Positions 43,332 to 55,068 of a stretch of DNA of 64,000 nt are shown here, one piece after another. Within the stretch, counting starts at the first letter, position 1, and each line of letters starts with the position of its first letter. This stretch comes from Thiobacillus thioparus DSM 505 (GTDB lineage Bacteria > Pseudomonadota > Gammaproteobacteria > Burkholderiales > Thiobacillaceae). The notes below the pieces were generated by a model. It was not told where the DNA came from. It saw only the letters and a list, made by a program, of their open reading frames with translations, and did not search any database. The stretch is taken from positions 62,001 through 126,000 of the forward strand of contig NZ_KB891330.1 in assembly GCF_000373385.1 (NCBI RefSeq). Reading direction: 5' to 3'. Made by a program: the position numbers and the translations under genes.

Positions 43332-45210
43332 CGCTTCCCTCAAATTTCATGTTGCCGGGACGTTTCCCGGTCAGGTAGTAATCGAAGACGGCACGCGCGA
43401 TCGGTGCCGCTGTGGAACCGCCATGGCCGCCGTTCTCAACCATGACCGCCACTACGATAGTGGGGTTCTCGGCCGGCGCATAGGCGATGAATAGCGCATG
43501 GTCGCGATTTTTCCGAGACAAGCTGCCAGCGTCGTAGCGGGCGCCCTGCTTGATGCCGACCACCTGCGCGGTGCCGGTCTTGCCGGCAATGGTGTAGGTT
43601 GCACCAGCAGCCGCGGCCGCGGCCGTGCCGCCTGGCCGCATCGCGTCCATCATGCCTTGTCGCACCACGGCCAGATCCTCCGGCTTGATCGCCAGTTGTT
43701 CGTGCACCACCACCGGCTGCGGCTGCCAGACGTGGGTAAGCGGGTCGCGCACCGCCTGCACGAGGCGCGGTTCGATCCGTTTCCCACCATTGGCGAGCAT
43801 GGCGGTCGCGGTCGCCAACTGCAGCGGCGTGGTGAGATGATAGCCTTGGCCGATGCCCGCGATCACCGTCTCGCCGGGATACCAGATTTTTTTCCAGCGG
43901 CGCTGCTTCCAGTCGCGCGAAGGCAGCAGACCGGCAGACTCGCCGTCCAGATCGATGCCGGTTTTCTCGCCGAAACTGAATTTCTGCAGGTAATCGTGCA
44001 TGCGGTCGATTCCCATGTCGACCGCCAGTTTGTAGAAGTAGGTGTCGCATGATTGCGTGATGGCCCGGCGCAGATCGACAATTCCATGGCCGCCGCGCTT
44101 CCAGTCGCGAAACTGGTGGCTGCTGTTGGGCAGGCTGAAATAGCCGGGATCGACGATGGTGTCCTCAGGTTTGCGTACGCCCAGTTCCAGTCCGGCCAGC
44201 CCCATGAACGGCTTGATCGTCGAACCCGGCGGGTAGATGCCGCGCAGCACGCGGTTCACCATCGGCCGCTCGGGCGATTCGTTGAGTGCCTTCCAGGTTT
44301 CGGGGTCGATGCCGTCGATAAAGAGGTTCGGGTCGAATCCCGGCTTGCTCACCAACGCCAGCACGCCCCCGGTATTGGGGTCGAGCGCCACTAGCCCGCC
44401 CATGTAGTCGCCGAACGCATGTTCGGCCACCGCCTGCAACCCCTCGTCCAGGTACAGGCGCAAATCCTTGCCCGGCACTGGCGGAATCCGCGACAGGGCG
44501 CGTACGGCACGGCCGCTGGCGTCGGTTTCCATCTGGTCGAATCCGGTACGGCCATGCAGCAGAGTTTCATAACTCTGCTCCAGCCCGGTCTTGCCGATAT
44601 GGACCGTGCCCCGGTAGTTCTGCTCGCGCCCCGATTCGCGCAGGCTTTTGAGATCTCGGTCGTTGATCCGGCCGATGAACCCGACCACGTGCGCCATGCC
44701 GGGCCCGGCCTGATAGTTGCGGAACAGTCGCGCCTTCACCTCCACGCCCGGCAGGCGGTAGCGGTTGGCCGCCAGGATCGCGACCTCCTCGTCGGATAGT
44801 TTGCTTTTCAGGGGCACCGTTTCGAACTCGTGCGATTCGGCAAGCAGACGCCGGAAACGCCGCAACTCGCCCGGCGTGATCTCGATCAGCTTGCCCACTT
44901 CGGTCAGCGTCGCCTCCAGATCGTGGGGCTGCGCCCGCGCCAGTTCGAGCGTATACGCCGAGTAGTTCTCCGCCAGGATGCGGCCTTTCCGATCCAGAAT
45001 CAATCCGCGATTGGGCGCCACGGGTACCAGCGAAATACGGTTGTTTTCCGCGCGCTGGATATAGTAGTCGTGCTGCGCGATCTGCAGATAGAAGGCGCGC
45101 CCCAGCAGCGCAGCCGCGAGCAGCACGACGAAGATTCCGCCCGCTTTCAGCCGCCCGTGAAAACGGGCCAGTTCACGATCCAGGTTTTTGAGCGGAGTGG
45201 CTAGCGGCAT
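43318..45210 (-). CDS. mrdA: Penicillin-binding protein 2
   Basis: About 630 residues. One N-terminal span (residues 25-43), a PBP dimerisation domain (about 50-220) and a transpeptidase domain follow. The catalytic motifs are Ser-Thr-Ile-Lys (YPPGSTIKPF near residue 318), Ser-Cys-Asp (ITQSCDTYFY near 372) and Lys-Thr-Gly (AGKTGTAQ near 535), all intact, in contrast to the Dac homologue nearby. It is the elongasome transpeptidase. The start at 45210 is seven bases after the mreD stop. Confidence 0.95.
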   Translation of the reverse strand: MPLATPLKNLDRELARFHGRLKAGGIFVVLLAAALLGRAFYLQIAQHDYYIQRAENNRISLVPVAPNRGLILDRKGRILAENYSAYTLELARAQPHDLEATLTEVGKLIEITPGELRRFRRLLAESHEFETVPLKSKLSDEEVAILAANRYRLPGVEVKARLFRNYQAGPGMAHVVGFIGRINDRDLKSLRESGREQNYRGTVHIGKTGLEQSYETLLHGRTGFDQMETDASGRAVRALSRIPPVPGKDLRLYLDEGLQAVAEHAFGDYMGGLVALDPNTGGVLALVSKPGFDPNLFIDGIDPETWKALNESPERPMVNRVLRGIYPPGSTIKPFMGLAGLELGVRKPEDTIVDPGYFSLPNSSHQFRDWKRGGHGIVDLRRAITQSCDTYFYKLAVDMGIDRMHDYLQKFSFGEKTGIDLDGESAGLLPSRDWKQRRWKKIWYPGETVIAGIGQGYHLTTPLQLATATAMLANGGKRIEPRLVQAVRDPLTHVWQPQPVVVHEQLAIKPEDLAVVRQGMMDAMRPGGTAAAAAAGATYTIAGKTGTAQVVGIKQGARYDAGSLSRKNRDHALFIAYAPAENPTIVVAVMVENGGHGGSTAAPIARAVFDYYLTGKRPGNMKFEGSDASD

Positions 45211-45217
45211 GTCCGGC

Positions 45218-45718
45218 TCATGCCCGGTCCTGGGCACCCTTGCCATGCCACAGGCGCACGAACAGCGCGACCAGATACCACAGCACGGTACTGCTCAGCA
45301 CCGGGATGAGGATGCTCAGTCCGGCCGGCGGATTGACCGCAAGCCAGCCGACCAGCAACACCATCAACTGCACGCCCAGCAGGATCGGAAACATTTGTGC
45401 GGCCTGCCGGGAAGGGTCGAACTGCAGCAGGCGCAAGCGCAGATACAACACCACGTACACCCCGATCGCATAGGCGATGGCATGCTGGCCGAACACCGCG
45501 CCATCCTGGAAATCGGCCAGCAGGCCGAAAAAGAACGCCGCACCGAAACCGATGCGTTCAGGCCGGTGCAAAACCCAGAAGAGCACGGCGACCAGCACGA
45601 AATCCGGCCGCACGATCAGCGCCCAGCCGGACCACGGTAGCTGCTCCAGCAAGATTGCCAGGACCAGGCTGCCGAGAATGCGGCGCCAGCTGCCGCTGGT
45701 CCGGGCCGACACGTTCAT
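45218..45718 (-). CDS. mreD: Rod shape-determining protein MreD
   Basis: A 166-residue membrane protein with five hydrophobic segments. RPDFVLVAVLFWVLHRPERIGFGAAFFFGLLAD is the conserved MreD core (positions about 37-69). It belongs to the elongasome with MreC, RodA and PBP2. The ATG overlaps the mreC stop in an ATGA. Confidence 0.92.
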   Translation of the reverse strand: MNVSARTSGSWRRILGSLVLAILLEQLPWSGWALIVRPDFVLVAVLFWVLHRPERIGFGAAFFFGLLADFQDGAVFGQHAIAYAIGVYVVLYLRLRLLQFDPSRQAAQMFPILLGVQLMVLLVGWLAVNPPAGLSILIPVLSSTVLWYLVALFVRLWHGKGAQDRA

Positions 45719-46560
45719 CGCGCGGTCACCTGTGGTGCGGCGATCAACACCAGCACCCCGCGAGAGCGGTCCAGGCCGGCCAACGGCAAACAGTCCACCC
45801 GCAGGTAGGGGCTGGATTGCGAGCGGGAGACCCGATTGATGGTCGCCACGGGAATGCCGGCCGGATACACCCGGTCAATGCCCGAAGTCAGCAAGCGATC
45901 GCCCGGCCGGAGGTCGGTCTGCGATGGCATGTATCGCAATTCCATCTGACCATGCCCGCTCCCGGCAGCCAGGCCGCGCTGGCCGGTGCGCTCGACGAAC
46001 ACCGGCGTCAACTGCTCGGTGTTGCTGACCAGCGTGACTTCGCTCGACCCGGGATACACCCGCGTCACCTGCCCCACCAGACCGTCTGCATCGACCACCG
46101 GCAGGCCGGTGCGCAGGCCGGCCCCGCTTCCCTGGTCCAGCGTGAGGCGCTGGGCAAACCAGTCATGCCCCTGGTACAAGAGCGCCGCATGCACCACTTT
46201 CTGGCCCGGACGGGCCTGTAATTGCAACAGAGCGCGCAATTCGGCGTTTTCCCGGACCAGTTCGGCTGCGCGGTTCACGCCAAGCTGCAGCTGCGCCCGC
46301 TCAACCAGCAGGGCGTCCCGTTCTTTTTGCAGAAGACGATGGCGGGTGAAGAATCCTGTCAGTTCGGCGGCGACGCTGGTGGGAACCCGCATGACTTCGC
46401 GCACCGGTTGCAGCAGCAGCGAAAATCCGCTGCGCAGGCCGTCGAGCGCGTGATAACGGACATCGACCACCACACAGGACAAGCCGATCAGGAGCCAGAT
46501 CGTCAGGCGTGCCGTCGGCCCCAGCCGGCGGGCGAACATGAGCTGGCCCGGCATGGCCAT
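45715..46560 (-). CDS. mreC: Rod shape-determining protein MreC
   Basis: A 281-residue bitopic protein. It has one N-terminal membrane segment (about residues 19-34), a coiled coil (about 70-110) and a periplasmic beta domain with [17 protein letters not shown] near residue 150 and the [16 protein letters not shown] segment near residue 215. It scaffolds the elongasome in the periplasm. It follows mreB by 28 bases. Confidence 0.94.
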   Translation of the reverse strand: MAMPGQLMFARRLGPTARLTIWLLIGLSCVVVDVRYHALDGLRSGFSLLLQPVREVMRVPTSVAAELTGFFTRHRLLQKERDALLVERAQLQLGVNRAAELVRENAELRALLQLQARPGQKVVHAALLYQGHDWFAQRLTLDQGSGAGLRTGLPVVDADGLVGQVTRVYPGSSEVTLVSNTEQLTPVFVERTGQRGLAAGSGHGQMELRYMPSQTDLRPGDRLLTSGIDRVYPAGIPVATINRVSRSQSSPYLRVDCLPLAGLDRSRGVLVLIAAPQVTAR

Positions 46561-46588
46561 CAGCGGTTCCGGTCAGCTGCGACTGCGT

Positions 46589-47695
<1,107 letters not shown>

Positions 47696-47734
47696 CTAAC
47701 GCGCTTCGTTCCCGTAAGTCATTCAGGTGCTTCC

Positions 47735-48022
47735 ATGTCCCTCAGTCCGGACGACGTCAAGCGCATCGCTCGCCTTGCGCGCATAGAAACCAGCGATGCC
47801 GAGGCGCAGGCCACGCAGGCCCAGCTCAACACCATTTTCGATCTCATCGCCGCCATGCAGGCGGTGGACACCCGCGGGATTGCCCCGATGGCCCATGCAC
47901 AGGAGGTCTTTCAGCGCCTGCGCGACGACGCCGTGACCGAGACCGATCGTCATGCGGCCTTCCAGGCCGTGGCCCCGGCGGTCGAAAACGGCCTGTACCT
48001 CGTCCCCAAAGTCATCGAATAA
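47735..48022 (+). CDS. gatC: Asp-tRNA(Asn)/Glu-tRNA(Gln) amidotransferase subunit C
   Basis: A 95-residue Gat[16 protein letters not shown] at the N-terminus and [10 protein letters not shown] near the C-terminus are the family hallmarks. It stabilises the GatAB heterodimer that amidates mischarged Glu-tRNA(Gln) or Asp-tRNA(Asn). The ATG at 47735 is used; the long upstream frame runs antisense through mreB. GatA follows after three bases. Confidence 0.95.
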   Translation: MSLSPDDVKRIARLARIETSDAEAQATQAQLNTIFDLIAAMQAVDTRGIAPMAHAQEVFQRLRDDAVTETDRHAAFQAVAPAVENGLYLVPKVIE

Positions 48023-48025
48023 GCC

Positions 48026-49483
48026 ATGTCAGACGCACGCCTTTCCGCGCTTGCCGCGCAACTCGCCGCCAGGCAGGTGTCCAGCCGCGAGCTGGCCCAG
48101 CAGTACCTCGACCGCATCGCCACGCTGAACCCGACGATCAACGCCTTCATCACGGTGGATGCCGACAAGACGCTGGCCGAGGCCGCTGCCGCTGACGCCC
48201 TCATTGCCGCGGGCAACGCCGGCCCGCTGACCGGCGTGCCGATCGCCCACAAGGACATCTTCTGCACCGACGGCTGGCTCACCACCTGCGGCTCGAAAAT
48301 GTTGCACAATTTCATCGCGCCCTACGATGCACACGTGATCCAGCGCTTCAAGGCCGCTGGCATGCCGAGCCTGGGCAAGACCAACATGGACGAGTTCGCC
48401 ATGGGCTCGTCCAACGAAACTTCCCACTTCGGTCCCGTGAAGAACCCCTGGAACCCGGCCTACGTGCCCGGCGGCTCCTCGGGCGGCGCCGCAGCCTGCG
48501 TGGCGGCGCGCATGGCGCCCGCCGCCACCGGCACCGACACCGGCGGCTCGATCCGCCAGCCGGCGGCGCTGTGCGGCATCACCGGCCTCAAGCCCACTTA
48601 CGGCCTGGTGTCGCGCTACGGCATGATCGCCTTCGCCTCCAGCCTCGACCAGGCCGGGCCGATGGCGCCGTCGGCCGAGGACTGCGCGCTGCTGCTGAAC
48701 GTGATGACCGGCTTCGACCCCAAGGACTCGACCAGCCTCGATCGCGAGAAGGAAGACTACACGCGCAGCCTCGACCAACCCCTGACCGGGCTGCGCGTCG
48801 GCCTGCCCAAGGAGTTCTTCGCCGAAGGACTGAATAATGAGGTCGCCGCAGCGGTTGAAACGGCCGTGGCCGAACTGAAGAAGCTCGGCGCCACGACGGT
48901 CGAGATTTCGCTGGCCAATTCGAAGCTGGCGATCCCGGTGTATTACGTGCTCGCGCCTGCCGAGGCGTCGAGCAACCTGTCGCGCTTCGACGGCGTGCGC
49001 TACGGCTACCGCGCACCCGACTACGCGAGCCTCGACGACATGTATTGCAAGACCCGCGCACAGGGTTTCGGCGCCGAGGTCAAGCGGCGCATCCTGATCG
49101 GCGCCTATGTGCTCTCTCATGGCTATTACGATGCCTACTATCTCCAGGCTCAAAAAATCCGTCGCCTGATCGCCGACGACTTCAACGAGGCCTTCAAGAC
49201 CTGCGACGTCATCCTCGGTCCGACCGCGCCCGGCACCGCGTTCAAGCTGGGCGAGAAATCCGATGACCCGGTCGAGATGTATCTGAACGACCTCTACACC
49301 ATTCCCGCCAACCTCGCCGGCCTGCCCGGCATGAGCTTGCCCTGCGGCTTCGATGCCAAAGGCCTGCCGATCGGCCTGCAACTCGTCGGAGACTATTTCA
49401 GCGAGGCCAAGATGCTGAATGTCGCGCATCAATATCAACGTGTGACGGACTGGCACATCCGCGCTCCGGAGGGCCTGAAATGA
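48026..49483 (+). CDS. gatA: Asp-tRNA(Asn)/Glu-tRNA(Gln) amidotransferase subunit A
   Basis: A 485-residue amidase-signature enzyme that releases ammonia from glutamine. The catalytic triad is Lys76 ([10 protein letters not shown]), cis-Ser151 (GGSSGGAAA) and Ser175 ([11 protein letters not shown]). It hands ammonia to GatB. Its stop overlaps the gatB start in an ATGA. The 475-residue antisense frame over it is a GC-rich shadow. Confidence 0.97.
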   Translation: MSDARLSALAAQLAARQVSSRELAQQYLDRIATLNPTINAFITVDADKTLAEAAAADALIAAGNAGPLTGVPIAHKDIFCTDGWLTTCGSKMLHNFIAPYDAHVIQRFKAAGMPSLGKTNMDEFAMGSSNETSHFGPVKNPWNPAYVPGGSSGGAAACVAARMAPAATGTDTGGSIRQPAALCGITGLKPTYGLVSRYGMIAFASSLDQAGPMAPSAEDCALLLNVMTGFDPKDSTSLDREKEDYTRSLDQPLTGLRVGLPKEFFAEGLNNEVAAAVETAVAELKKLGATTVEISLANSKLAIPVYYVLAPAEASSNLSRFDGVRYGYRAPDYASLDDMYCKTRAQGFGAEVKRRILIGAYVLSHGYYDAYYLQAQKIRRLIADDFNEAFKTCDVILGPTAPGTAFKLGEKSDDPVEMYLNDLYTIPANLAGLPGMSLPCGFDAKGLPIGLQLVGDYFSEAKMLNVAHQYQRVTDWHIRAPEGLK

Positions 49484-50925
49484 AGTGGGAGACCGTCATC
49501 GGGCTGGAAGTCCACACCCAGCTCGCCACCCGTTCCAAGATTTTCTCAGGCAGCAGCACGGCTTTCGGCGCCGCGCCCAACACGCAGGCGAGCGCGGTCG
49601 ATATCGCGCTGCCGGGCGTGCTGCCCGTATTGAACAAGGGCGCAGTGGAATGCGCGATCAAGTTCGGCCTGGCGATCGGCGCCACGCTCAACCGCGTCAA
49701 CGTGTTTGACCGCAAGAACTACTTCTACCCCGACCTGCCCAAGGGCTACCAGATCAGCCAACTGGCCAAGCCCATCGTCGAGGGCGGCGCCCTGAAGATC
49801 GTGGTCCCTTCGACAGACTCGGGACAGTCGGAAGATAAAGTCGTCCACCTCACCCGTGCCCACCTGGAAGAGGACGCCGGCAAGTCGCTGCACGAGGACT
49901 TCCACGGCATGACCGGCATCGACCTCAACCGCGCCGGCACGCCCCTGCTGGAAATCGTCTCCGAGCCGGAGATGCGGTCTTCCGCCGAGGCCGTCGCTTA
50001 CGCCCGCGCGCTGCACACGCTGGTCACCTGGATCGGCATCTGCGACGGCAACATGCAGGAGGGCAGCTTCCGCGTCGACGCCAACGTCTCGGTGCGTCCG
50101 GTCGGCCAAGCCGAATTCGGTACCCGCCGCGAGATCAAGAACCTCAACTCGTTTAAATTCCTGCAGCAGGCCATCGACTATGAAGTCCACTGGCAGATCG
50201 AGACGCTGGAGGACGGCGGCCGCATCGAGCAGGCCACCGTACTGTTCGATCCCGACACCGGCGAGACGCGCATGATGCGCAGCAAGGAAGACGCGCACGA
50301 CTATCGCTACTTCCCCGACCCCGATCTGCTGCCGGTGAAACTCGACGAACCGTGGATCGAAGCCGTGCGTGCCGCGTTGCCTGAACTGCCTGCCGCGATG
50401 CAGGCGCGCTTCCAGAACGACTACGGCGTGTCGGTCTACGACGCAACCGTGCTGACCGGCTCGCGTGCGCTCGCCGATTATTTCGAGGGTGTCGCACGAG
50501 CCTGTGGTCAAGGCAAGCTCGCCGCCAACTGGGTAATGGGTGAACTCTCGGCCGCGCTCAACAAGGCCGAACTCGACATCGCGCAAAGCCCGGTCTCCGC
50601 CACCCAGCTCGGTACGCTGATCGCCCGCATCCAGGACGGCACGCTGTCCGGCAAGCTCGCCAAACAGGTGTTCGAAGGGCTATGGGAAGGCGCCGGCGAA
50701 GTCGACGCCATCATCGAGGCGCGCGGCCTCAAGCAGATGTCGGACACCGGCGAACTGGAGAAGATCGTCGACGAGGTGCTCGCCGCCAACCCGAAGTCGG
50801 TCGAGGAATTCCGTGCCGGCAAGGAGAAGGCGTTCAACGCGCTGGTCGGCCAGGTGATGAAGGCCAGCCGGGGCAAGGCCAATCCGGCGCAGGTCAATGA
50901 GCTGCTGAAGGCCAGACTGCAGTAA
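49480..50925 (+). CDS. gatB: Asp-tRNA(Asn)/Glu-tRNA(Gln) amidotransferase subunit B
   Basis: A 481-residue Gat[14 protein letters not shown] at the start, [17 protein letters not shown] near residue 83 and the [12 protein letters not shown] segment near residue 275 mark the kinase-like domain; the C-terminal YqeY-type tail domain ends with [17 protein letters not shown]. It phosphorylates and amidates the misacylated tRNA. It ends five bases before the hairpin at 50931. Confidence 0.97.
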   Translation: MKWETVIGLEVHTQLATRSKIFSGSSTAFGAAPNTQASAVDIALPGVLPVLNKGAVECAIKFGLAIGATLNRVNVFDRKNYFYPDLPKGYQISQLAKPIVEGGALKIVVPSTDSGQSEDKVVHLTRAHLEEDAGKSLHEDFHGMTGIDLNRAGTPLLEIVSEPEMRSSAEAVAYARALHTLVTWIGICDGNMQEGSFRVDANVSVRPVGQAEFGTRREIKNLNSFKFLQQAIDYEVHWQIETLEDGGRIEQATVLFDPDTGETRMMRSKEDAHDYRYFPDPDLLPVKLDEPWIEAVRAALPELPAAMQARFQNDYGVSVYDATVLTGSRALADYFEGVARACGQGKLAANWVMGELSAALNKAELDIAQSPVSATQLGTLIARIQDGTLSGKLAKQVFEGLWEGAGEVDAIIEARGLKQMSDTGELEKIVDEVLAANPKSVEEFRAGKEKAFNALVGQVMKASRGKANPAQVNELLKARLQ

Positions 50926-50930
50926 ACAAA

Positions 50931-50950
50931 GGGGCGCCGTTTGGCGCCCC
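50931..50950. terminator. Bidirectional Rho-independent terminator
   Basis: GGGGCGCC-GTTT-GGCGCCCC: a perfect eight-pair stem with a four-base loop between gatB (plus) and the DUF4124 gene (minus). The minus-strand exit has a T-rich tail (TTTGTTT), and the plus-strand exit has TTCT, so it may serve both convergent genes, more strongly the minus one. Confidence 0.75.
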
Positions 50951-50974
50951 TTCTCACGACAACGCGCGGTTCGG

Positions 50975-51577
50975 CTACTTGCCGGTCAGTTCGCGGAAAC
51001 GCAATTTGTCCGCCTCGTATTTCTCGCGCACCTGCACCATGGCGTTCTGATTTTTCTGGATGGTGCGTTTCAATTCCTCGCTTTCGCGAACGGCCTGATC
51101 CAGTTGTTCCTGCAGCCCGGGCCCGACCTTGCGGCCCGCCTTTTGTATGTTAGCGATACGGGTGCGCAGGTCGACCAGATTGGCATCGACCGCACTGGCC
51201 CGAATTTCGGCGCCTCGGATCATCAGCTTGTAGTTCTCCAGTGCACGATCGCGCGCCAGATCGATCTCCGCTTCGGTGGTATAGGTCTGGGTCAGCGCAC
51301 GGTCGAGCTGCGCCTGCTTCTGCTGCTCGTCCTGAATGCGTTTCTGCTCGGCCTCGCGCTCGGCCTGGGCGCGGCGCTCGGCTTCGGATTGCGTGCGCTT
51401 GATGATGTTGCCCTGCTTGCTCATCTCGGCCGCGCCGCTTTGCTGGTAGGTTGGCGGCAGCGTGTCGCCGTAATGCACCCGGCCATTGCCGTCCACCCAG
51501 CGGTACATGCCCGCCATGGCCGGGCTCGCTGCCAGCAGCGAAACGGCCGCAACCGCCGCCAGCAGGCTATACGCCAT
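50975..51577 (-). CDS. DUF4124 domain periplasmic protein with coiled coil
   Basis: About 200 residues. The signal peptide ends Ala-Met-Ala-Gly near residue 22, then [19 protein letters not shown] is the DUF4124 signature (residues about 24-42). The rest is a charged coiled coil rich in Glu, Arg and Gln (about residues 55-195). The function of the domain is not known. The start at 51577 lies 11 bases inside the end of pyrE, so the two are coupled; the longer frame to 51688 would lie in pyrE. Confidence 0.85.
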   Translation of the reverse strand: MAYSLLAAVAAVSLLAASPAMAGMYRWVDGNGRVHYGDTLPPTYQQSGAAEMSKQGNIIKRTQSEAERRAQAEREAEQKRIQDEQQKQAQLDRALTQTYTTEAEIDLARDRALENYKLMIRGAEIRASAVDANLVDLRTRIANIQKAGRKVGPGLQEQLDQAVRESEELKRTIQKNQNAMVQVREKYEADKLRFRELTGK

Positions 51578-52205
51578 ACGTTGAACGGTAAGCGGCCACG
51601 GCCTGCAATTCAGCTTGTCGGTTTGCATCACGCTCCAGAAACTCCACCAAATTGTCCAGCGTGACCACCGCCACCACTGGAATGCCATATTGTTCCCGCA
51701 CTTCCTGCACGGCCGACGTCTCGCCCGTTCCGCGTTCCATGCGATCCAGCGCGATCACCACGCCAGCCGGTTCGGCGCCCGCGCTACGGATCAGATCCAC
51801 CGACTCGCGCACCGAGGTGCCCGCCGAGATCACATCGTCGACGATCAGCACACGGCCCTGCATCTTCGCGCCAACCACCGATCCACCTTCGCCGTGATCC
51901 TTCGCCTCCTTGCGATTGAAGGCGAACGGCATGTTCCTGCCCATGCCCGCCAGCGCGATCACGATGCTCGCCGCCAGCGGAATGCCCTTGTAGGCCGGAC
52001 CGAACAGCACGTCGAACGCGATCCCCGAGTCGACGATGGCTTTCGCGTAAAATTCGCCCAGCCGCTTCAGCTTGTCGCCGTCATTGAACAGGCCCGCATT
52101 AAAAAAGTAGGGGCTCATGCGCCCCGCCTTGGTTTTGAACTCGCCGAAACACAACACGTTCGAAGCGATGGCGAATTCCACAAACTCGGCTTTGTAATCG
52201 GACAT
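51567..52205 (-). CDS. pyrE: Orotate phosphoribosyltransferase
   Basis: A 212-residue PyrE. The PRPP-binding motif [17 protein letters not shown] (about residues 119-135) is intact, with [11 protein letters not shown] near residue 70 contacting pyrophosphate. It makes orotidine 5'-monophosphate in pyrimidine synthesis. AAGGAAA stands just before the ATG. It is divergent from xthA with only 27 bases between the starts, so the two must share a very small control region. Confidence 0.96.
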   Translation of the reverse strand: MSDYKAEFVEFAIASNVLCFGEFKTKAGRMSPYFFNAGLFNDGDKLKRLGEFYAKAIVDSGIAFDVLFGPAYKGIPLAASIVIALAGMGRNMPFAFNRKEAKDHGEGGSVVGAKMQGRVLIVDDVISAGTSVRESVDLIRSAGAEPAGVVIALDRMERGTGETSAVQEVREQYGIPVVAVVTLDNLVEFLERDANRQAELQAVAAYRSTYGV

Positions 52206-52232
52206 TTTCCTTAACTTCTTGAATCAATCTTG

Positions 52233-53012
52233 ATGCGAATTATATCGGCCAACCTCAACGGCATCCGCTCCGCCGCCACCAAGGGCTTTTTCGACTGGCT
52301 ACCTACGCAACACGCCGACGTCGTCTGCGTGCAGGAACTCAAGGCACAGGCTGCCGACCTCAGACCGGAATTCGTGGCCTGCGACGGCCTCAGCGGCGCC
52401 TTCCACTATGCGGAAAAGAAAGGCTACAGCGGCGTCGGCGTCTATACCCGACAGCCGCCGCAGCGCATCATCGAAGGCCTCAATGTGCCCGAATTCGACG
52501 CCGAGGGCCGCTACATCGAGGCCGACTATGGCCACCTCGCCGTCATCTCGCTCTACCAGCCCTCCGGCTCCAGCAGCGACGAACGCCAGCAGGCCAAGTT
52601 CCGTTTTCTCGACGTCTTCTTCCCGCACCTCCAGGCACTGATCAAGTCCGGCCGCGAAATCGTCATCTGCGGCGACTGGAACATCGCGCACAAGGAAATC
52701 GACCTCAAGAACTGGAAATCCAACCAGAAGAATTCCGGCTTCCTGCCCGAAGAGCGCGCCTGGATGACGCGACTGTTCGACGAGCTCGGCTGGGTCGACG
52801 TCTACCGCAGCCTTTATCCCGAGCACACCGGCGAAGCCTATACCTGGTGGAGCAACCGCGGCCAGGCCTGGGCCAAGAACGTCGGCTGGCGTATCGATTA
52901 CCAGATCGCCACGCCCGGCATCGCCGCCAAAGCCAAATCCGCCAGCGTCTACAAGGACCAGCGCTTTTCCGACCATGCACCGCTGATCGTCGATTACGAC
53001 TACGCTCCATGA
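52233..53012 (+). CDS. xthA: Exodeoxyribonuclease III
   Basis: A 259-residue AP endonuclease/exonuclease III. The metal ligand Glu is in VCVQELKAQ near residue 33, the Asp/Asn pair is in ICGDWNIAH near residue 150, and the catalytic His is in FSDHAPLIVDY near the C-terminus. It repairs abasic sites. An in-frame TTG directly before the ATG is possible but less likely. Its stop overlaps the AmpG-like start in an ATGA. Confidence 0.94.
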   Translation: MRIISANLNGIRSAATKGFFDWLPTQHADVVCVQELKAQAADLRPEFVACDGLSGAFHYAEKKGYSGVGVYTRQPPQRIIEGLNVPEFDAEGRYIEADYGHLAVISLYQPSGSSSDERQQAKFRFLDVFFPHLQALIKSGREIVICGDWNIAHKEIDLKNWKSNQKNSGFLPEERAWMTRLFDELGWVDVYRSLYPEHTGEAYTWWSNRGQAWAKNVGWRIDYQIATPGIAAKAKSASVYKDQRFSDHAPLIVDYDYAP

Positions 53013-54373
53013 CCTTACGCGACCATCCCTGGCTTGCCGCCCTCAAGGTCTACACCCACCCGCGTGTCGTCGGCATGTTGTTCCTCGGCTTTTCCGCCGG
53101 GCTGCCGCTGCTGCTGGTGCTGGGCACGCTGTCGTTCTGGCTGTCCGAGGCGGGCATCGCACGCGCGACCATCGGGCATTTGAGCTGGGTAGGGCTGGCG
53201 TATGGCTTCAAGTTTTTGTGGTCGCCGCTGGTGGACCGGCTGCCGCTGCCGTTCCTGACCGCACGGCTGGGCAAGCGGCGGGCCTGGTTGCTGCTGTCGC
53301 AGGTCTGCATCGCCGCTGCACTGCTCGGCATGGCGAACACCGACCCGGTGCTGAACCTCACGCATACGGTGTTCTTCGCGCTGGCGGTGGCCTTCGCCTC
53401 GGCGACGCAGGACATCGCGCTCGACGCCTACCGCATCGAAGCGGTGGAAACCGAGAAGCAGGGCGCGATGGCGGCGACCTACCAGGCAGGCTACCGCATT
53501 GCGATGATCACGGCCGGCGCAGGTGCGCTGTGGATCGCGGCGGGCGTCGACACGACCACGGCCGCCTATGACTTCCACCCCTGGCAGGTGGCGTACACGG
53601 TCATGGCGGCGCTGATGGCGGTCGGCATCCTCACCACGCTGACCATCCGCGAACCCGAGAAGAAAATTCCCCACACCACGAGCGAGCGCGAGTTGCATGT
53701 ACGCGCGAAGTTCGCCTCGTTCGGGCTGTCGGACGGACTGCTGAACGCTGCGGCGTGGTTCTACGACGCGGTGCTGTCGCCCTTCATCGATTTCATCCAG
53801 CGCTACAAATGGCAGGCGCTGTTGATGCTGGCGCTGATCGCGCTGTACCGCATCTCCGACGTGGTGATGGGCGTGATGAGCAATCCCTTCTACCAGGAAA
53901 TGGGCTTCACCAAGGACGAAGTCGCCACCGTGTCCAAGGTGTTTGGCGTGATCATGACCATCGCCGGCGCCGGACTCGGCGGCCTGCTGACGATGCGTCT
54001 CGGCGTGATGCGCACCTTGTTCCTGGGCGCGCTGCTGTCGGCGGCGACCAATCTGCTGTTCGTCTGGCTGGCCGGGCGCGGACATGACATGGGCGCGCTG
54101 GTGTTCACCGTGTCGGCCGACAATCTCTCCGCCGGCATCGCCTCGTCCGCTTTCGTGGCCTATCTCTCGAGTCTGGTGAACCAGGCCTATTCGGCCACGC
54201 AGTACGCGCTGTTCACCTCGGTGATGCTGCTGCTGCCCAAGTTCATCGCCGGCTTTTCCGGCGAGTTCGTCGATGCCTATGGTTGGGCGACCTTCTTCAC
54301 CGGCACGGCGCTGATCGGGGTGCCGGTGCTGCTGCTGGTGTGGCTGGTGGCCCGGCAGGCGCGCAAGCCATGA
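53009..54373 (+). CDS. ampG: AmpG-like MFS muropeptide transporter
   Basis: A 454-residue major facilitator protein with about 12 membrane segments. FLGFSAGLPLLLVLGTLSFWLSEAG near residue 25, PLVDRLPLPFL near residue 70 and FASATQDIALDAYRIE near residue 130 are the typical AmpG signature regions. AmpG brings anhydromuropeptides from the periplasm into the cytoplasm for recycling. It is translationally coupled at both ends (ATGA overlaps) to xthA and the TauE-like gene. Confidence 0.88.
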   Translation: MTLRDHPWLAALKVYTHPRVVGMLFLGFSAGLPLLLVLGTLSFWLSEAGIARATIGHLSWVGLAYGFKFLWSPLVDRLPLPFLTARLGKRRAWLLLSQVCIAAALLGMANTDPVLNLTHTVFFALAVAFASATQDIALDAYRIEAVETEKQGAMAATYQAGYRIAMITAGAGALWIAAGVDTTTAAYDFHPWQVAYTVMAALMAVGILTTLTIREPEKKIPHTTSERELHVRAKFASFGLSDGLLNAAAWFYDAVLSPFIDFIQRYKWQALLMLALIALYRISDVVMGVMSNPFYQEMGFTKDEVATVSKVFGVIMTIAGAGLGGLLTMRLGVMRTLFLGALLSAATNLLFVWLAGRGHDMGALVFTVSADNLSAGIASSAFVAYLSSLVNQAYSATQYALFTSVMLLLPKFIAGFSGEFVDAYGWATFFTGTALIGVPVLLLVWLVARQARKP

Positions 54374-55050
54374 TCGAGTTCTCGCTGCTGACCGCCCTGC
54401 TCGCCGGCCTGCTCGGCGGGGTGCACTGTGTCGGCATGTGCGGCGGCATCGTCGCGGCGTTCTCCTTTCGCGCCGACGGCAGCACGCCGCCGTTCCGCCT
54501 GCATCTGGCCTACAACCTCGGGCGGGTGTCGTCGTATACGATGTTCGGCGCGCTGGCTGGCGCGCTCGGCGCCTCGCTCAAACTGGCGGAATTCCTGCCG
54601 GTGCAGACGCTGCTGTATGGGCTGGCACAGGTCGTGATGATCCTGCTCGGCCTGTATCTGGCCGGGTTCAATCAGTGGGTGCTGGTGTTCGAGCGTGCCG
54701 GCGGGTCGGTATGGCGCCGGGTCAGGCCGCTGTTCCAGAAGCTGCTGCCGGTGAAATCGCTGCCGCAGGCGGTGCTGGCCGGCATGGCCTGGGGCTGGCT
54801 GCCGTGCGGACTGGTGTATTCGGTGCTGGTGTCGGCCCTGGCGGCCGGCAGCGCCACTTCGGGCGCGGCGCTGATGCTGGCGTTCGGCCTGGGGACGCTA
54901 CCCAACCTGCTGGGCATGGGTCTGTTCGCCCGGCAGATCCAGCCGTTCATGCAGCAACTGTGGGTGCGGCGTGCAGCCGGCCTGACAGTGGCGGGATTCG
55001 GTGCGTGGGGGCTGTGGGCGCTGGGGTATGCTGCGCTGTCCAAGGTCTGA
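54370..55050 (+). CDS. Sulfite exporter TauE/SafE-like (DsbD-type) membrane protein
   Basis: A 226-residue protein with six hydrophobic segments. It has the paired motif GGVHCVGMCGGIVAAFS (Cys near residues 20 and 24) and a second Cys in WGWLPCGLVYS near residue 140. This is the short TauE/SafE group related to CcdA/DsbD_2, often near cytochrome oxidase assembly genes. A role in thiol or copper transfer across the inner membrane is possible but is not shown by its neighbours. A weak hairpin (CCCGC/GCGGG, 55052-55067) without a T run follows the stop. Confidence 0.78.
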   Translation: MIEFSLLTALLAGLLGGVHCVGMCGGIVAAFSFRADGSTPPFRLHLAYNLGRVSSYTMFGALAGALGASLKLAEFLPVQTLLYGLAQVVMILLGLYLAGFNQWVLVFERAGGSVWRRVRPLFQKLLPVKSLPQAVLAGMAWGWLPCGLVYSVLVSALAAGSATSGAALMLAFGLGTLPNLLGMGLFARQIQPFMQQLWVRRAAGLTVAGFGAWGLWALGYAALSKV

Positions 55051-55068
55051 ACCCGCTTCTACGCGGGC

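Noticed and set aside
48029-49456. A 475-codon minus-strand frame over gatA
   Set aside because: gatA on the plus strand has every catalytic residue, so the antisense frame is a codon-usage artefact.
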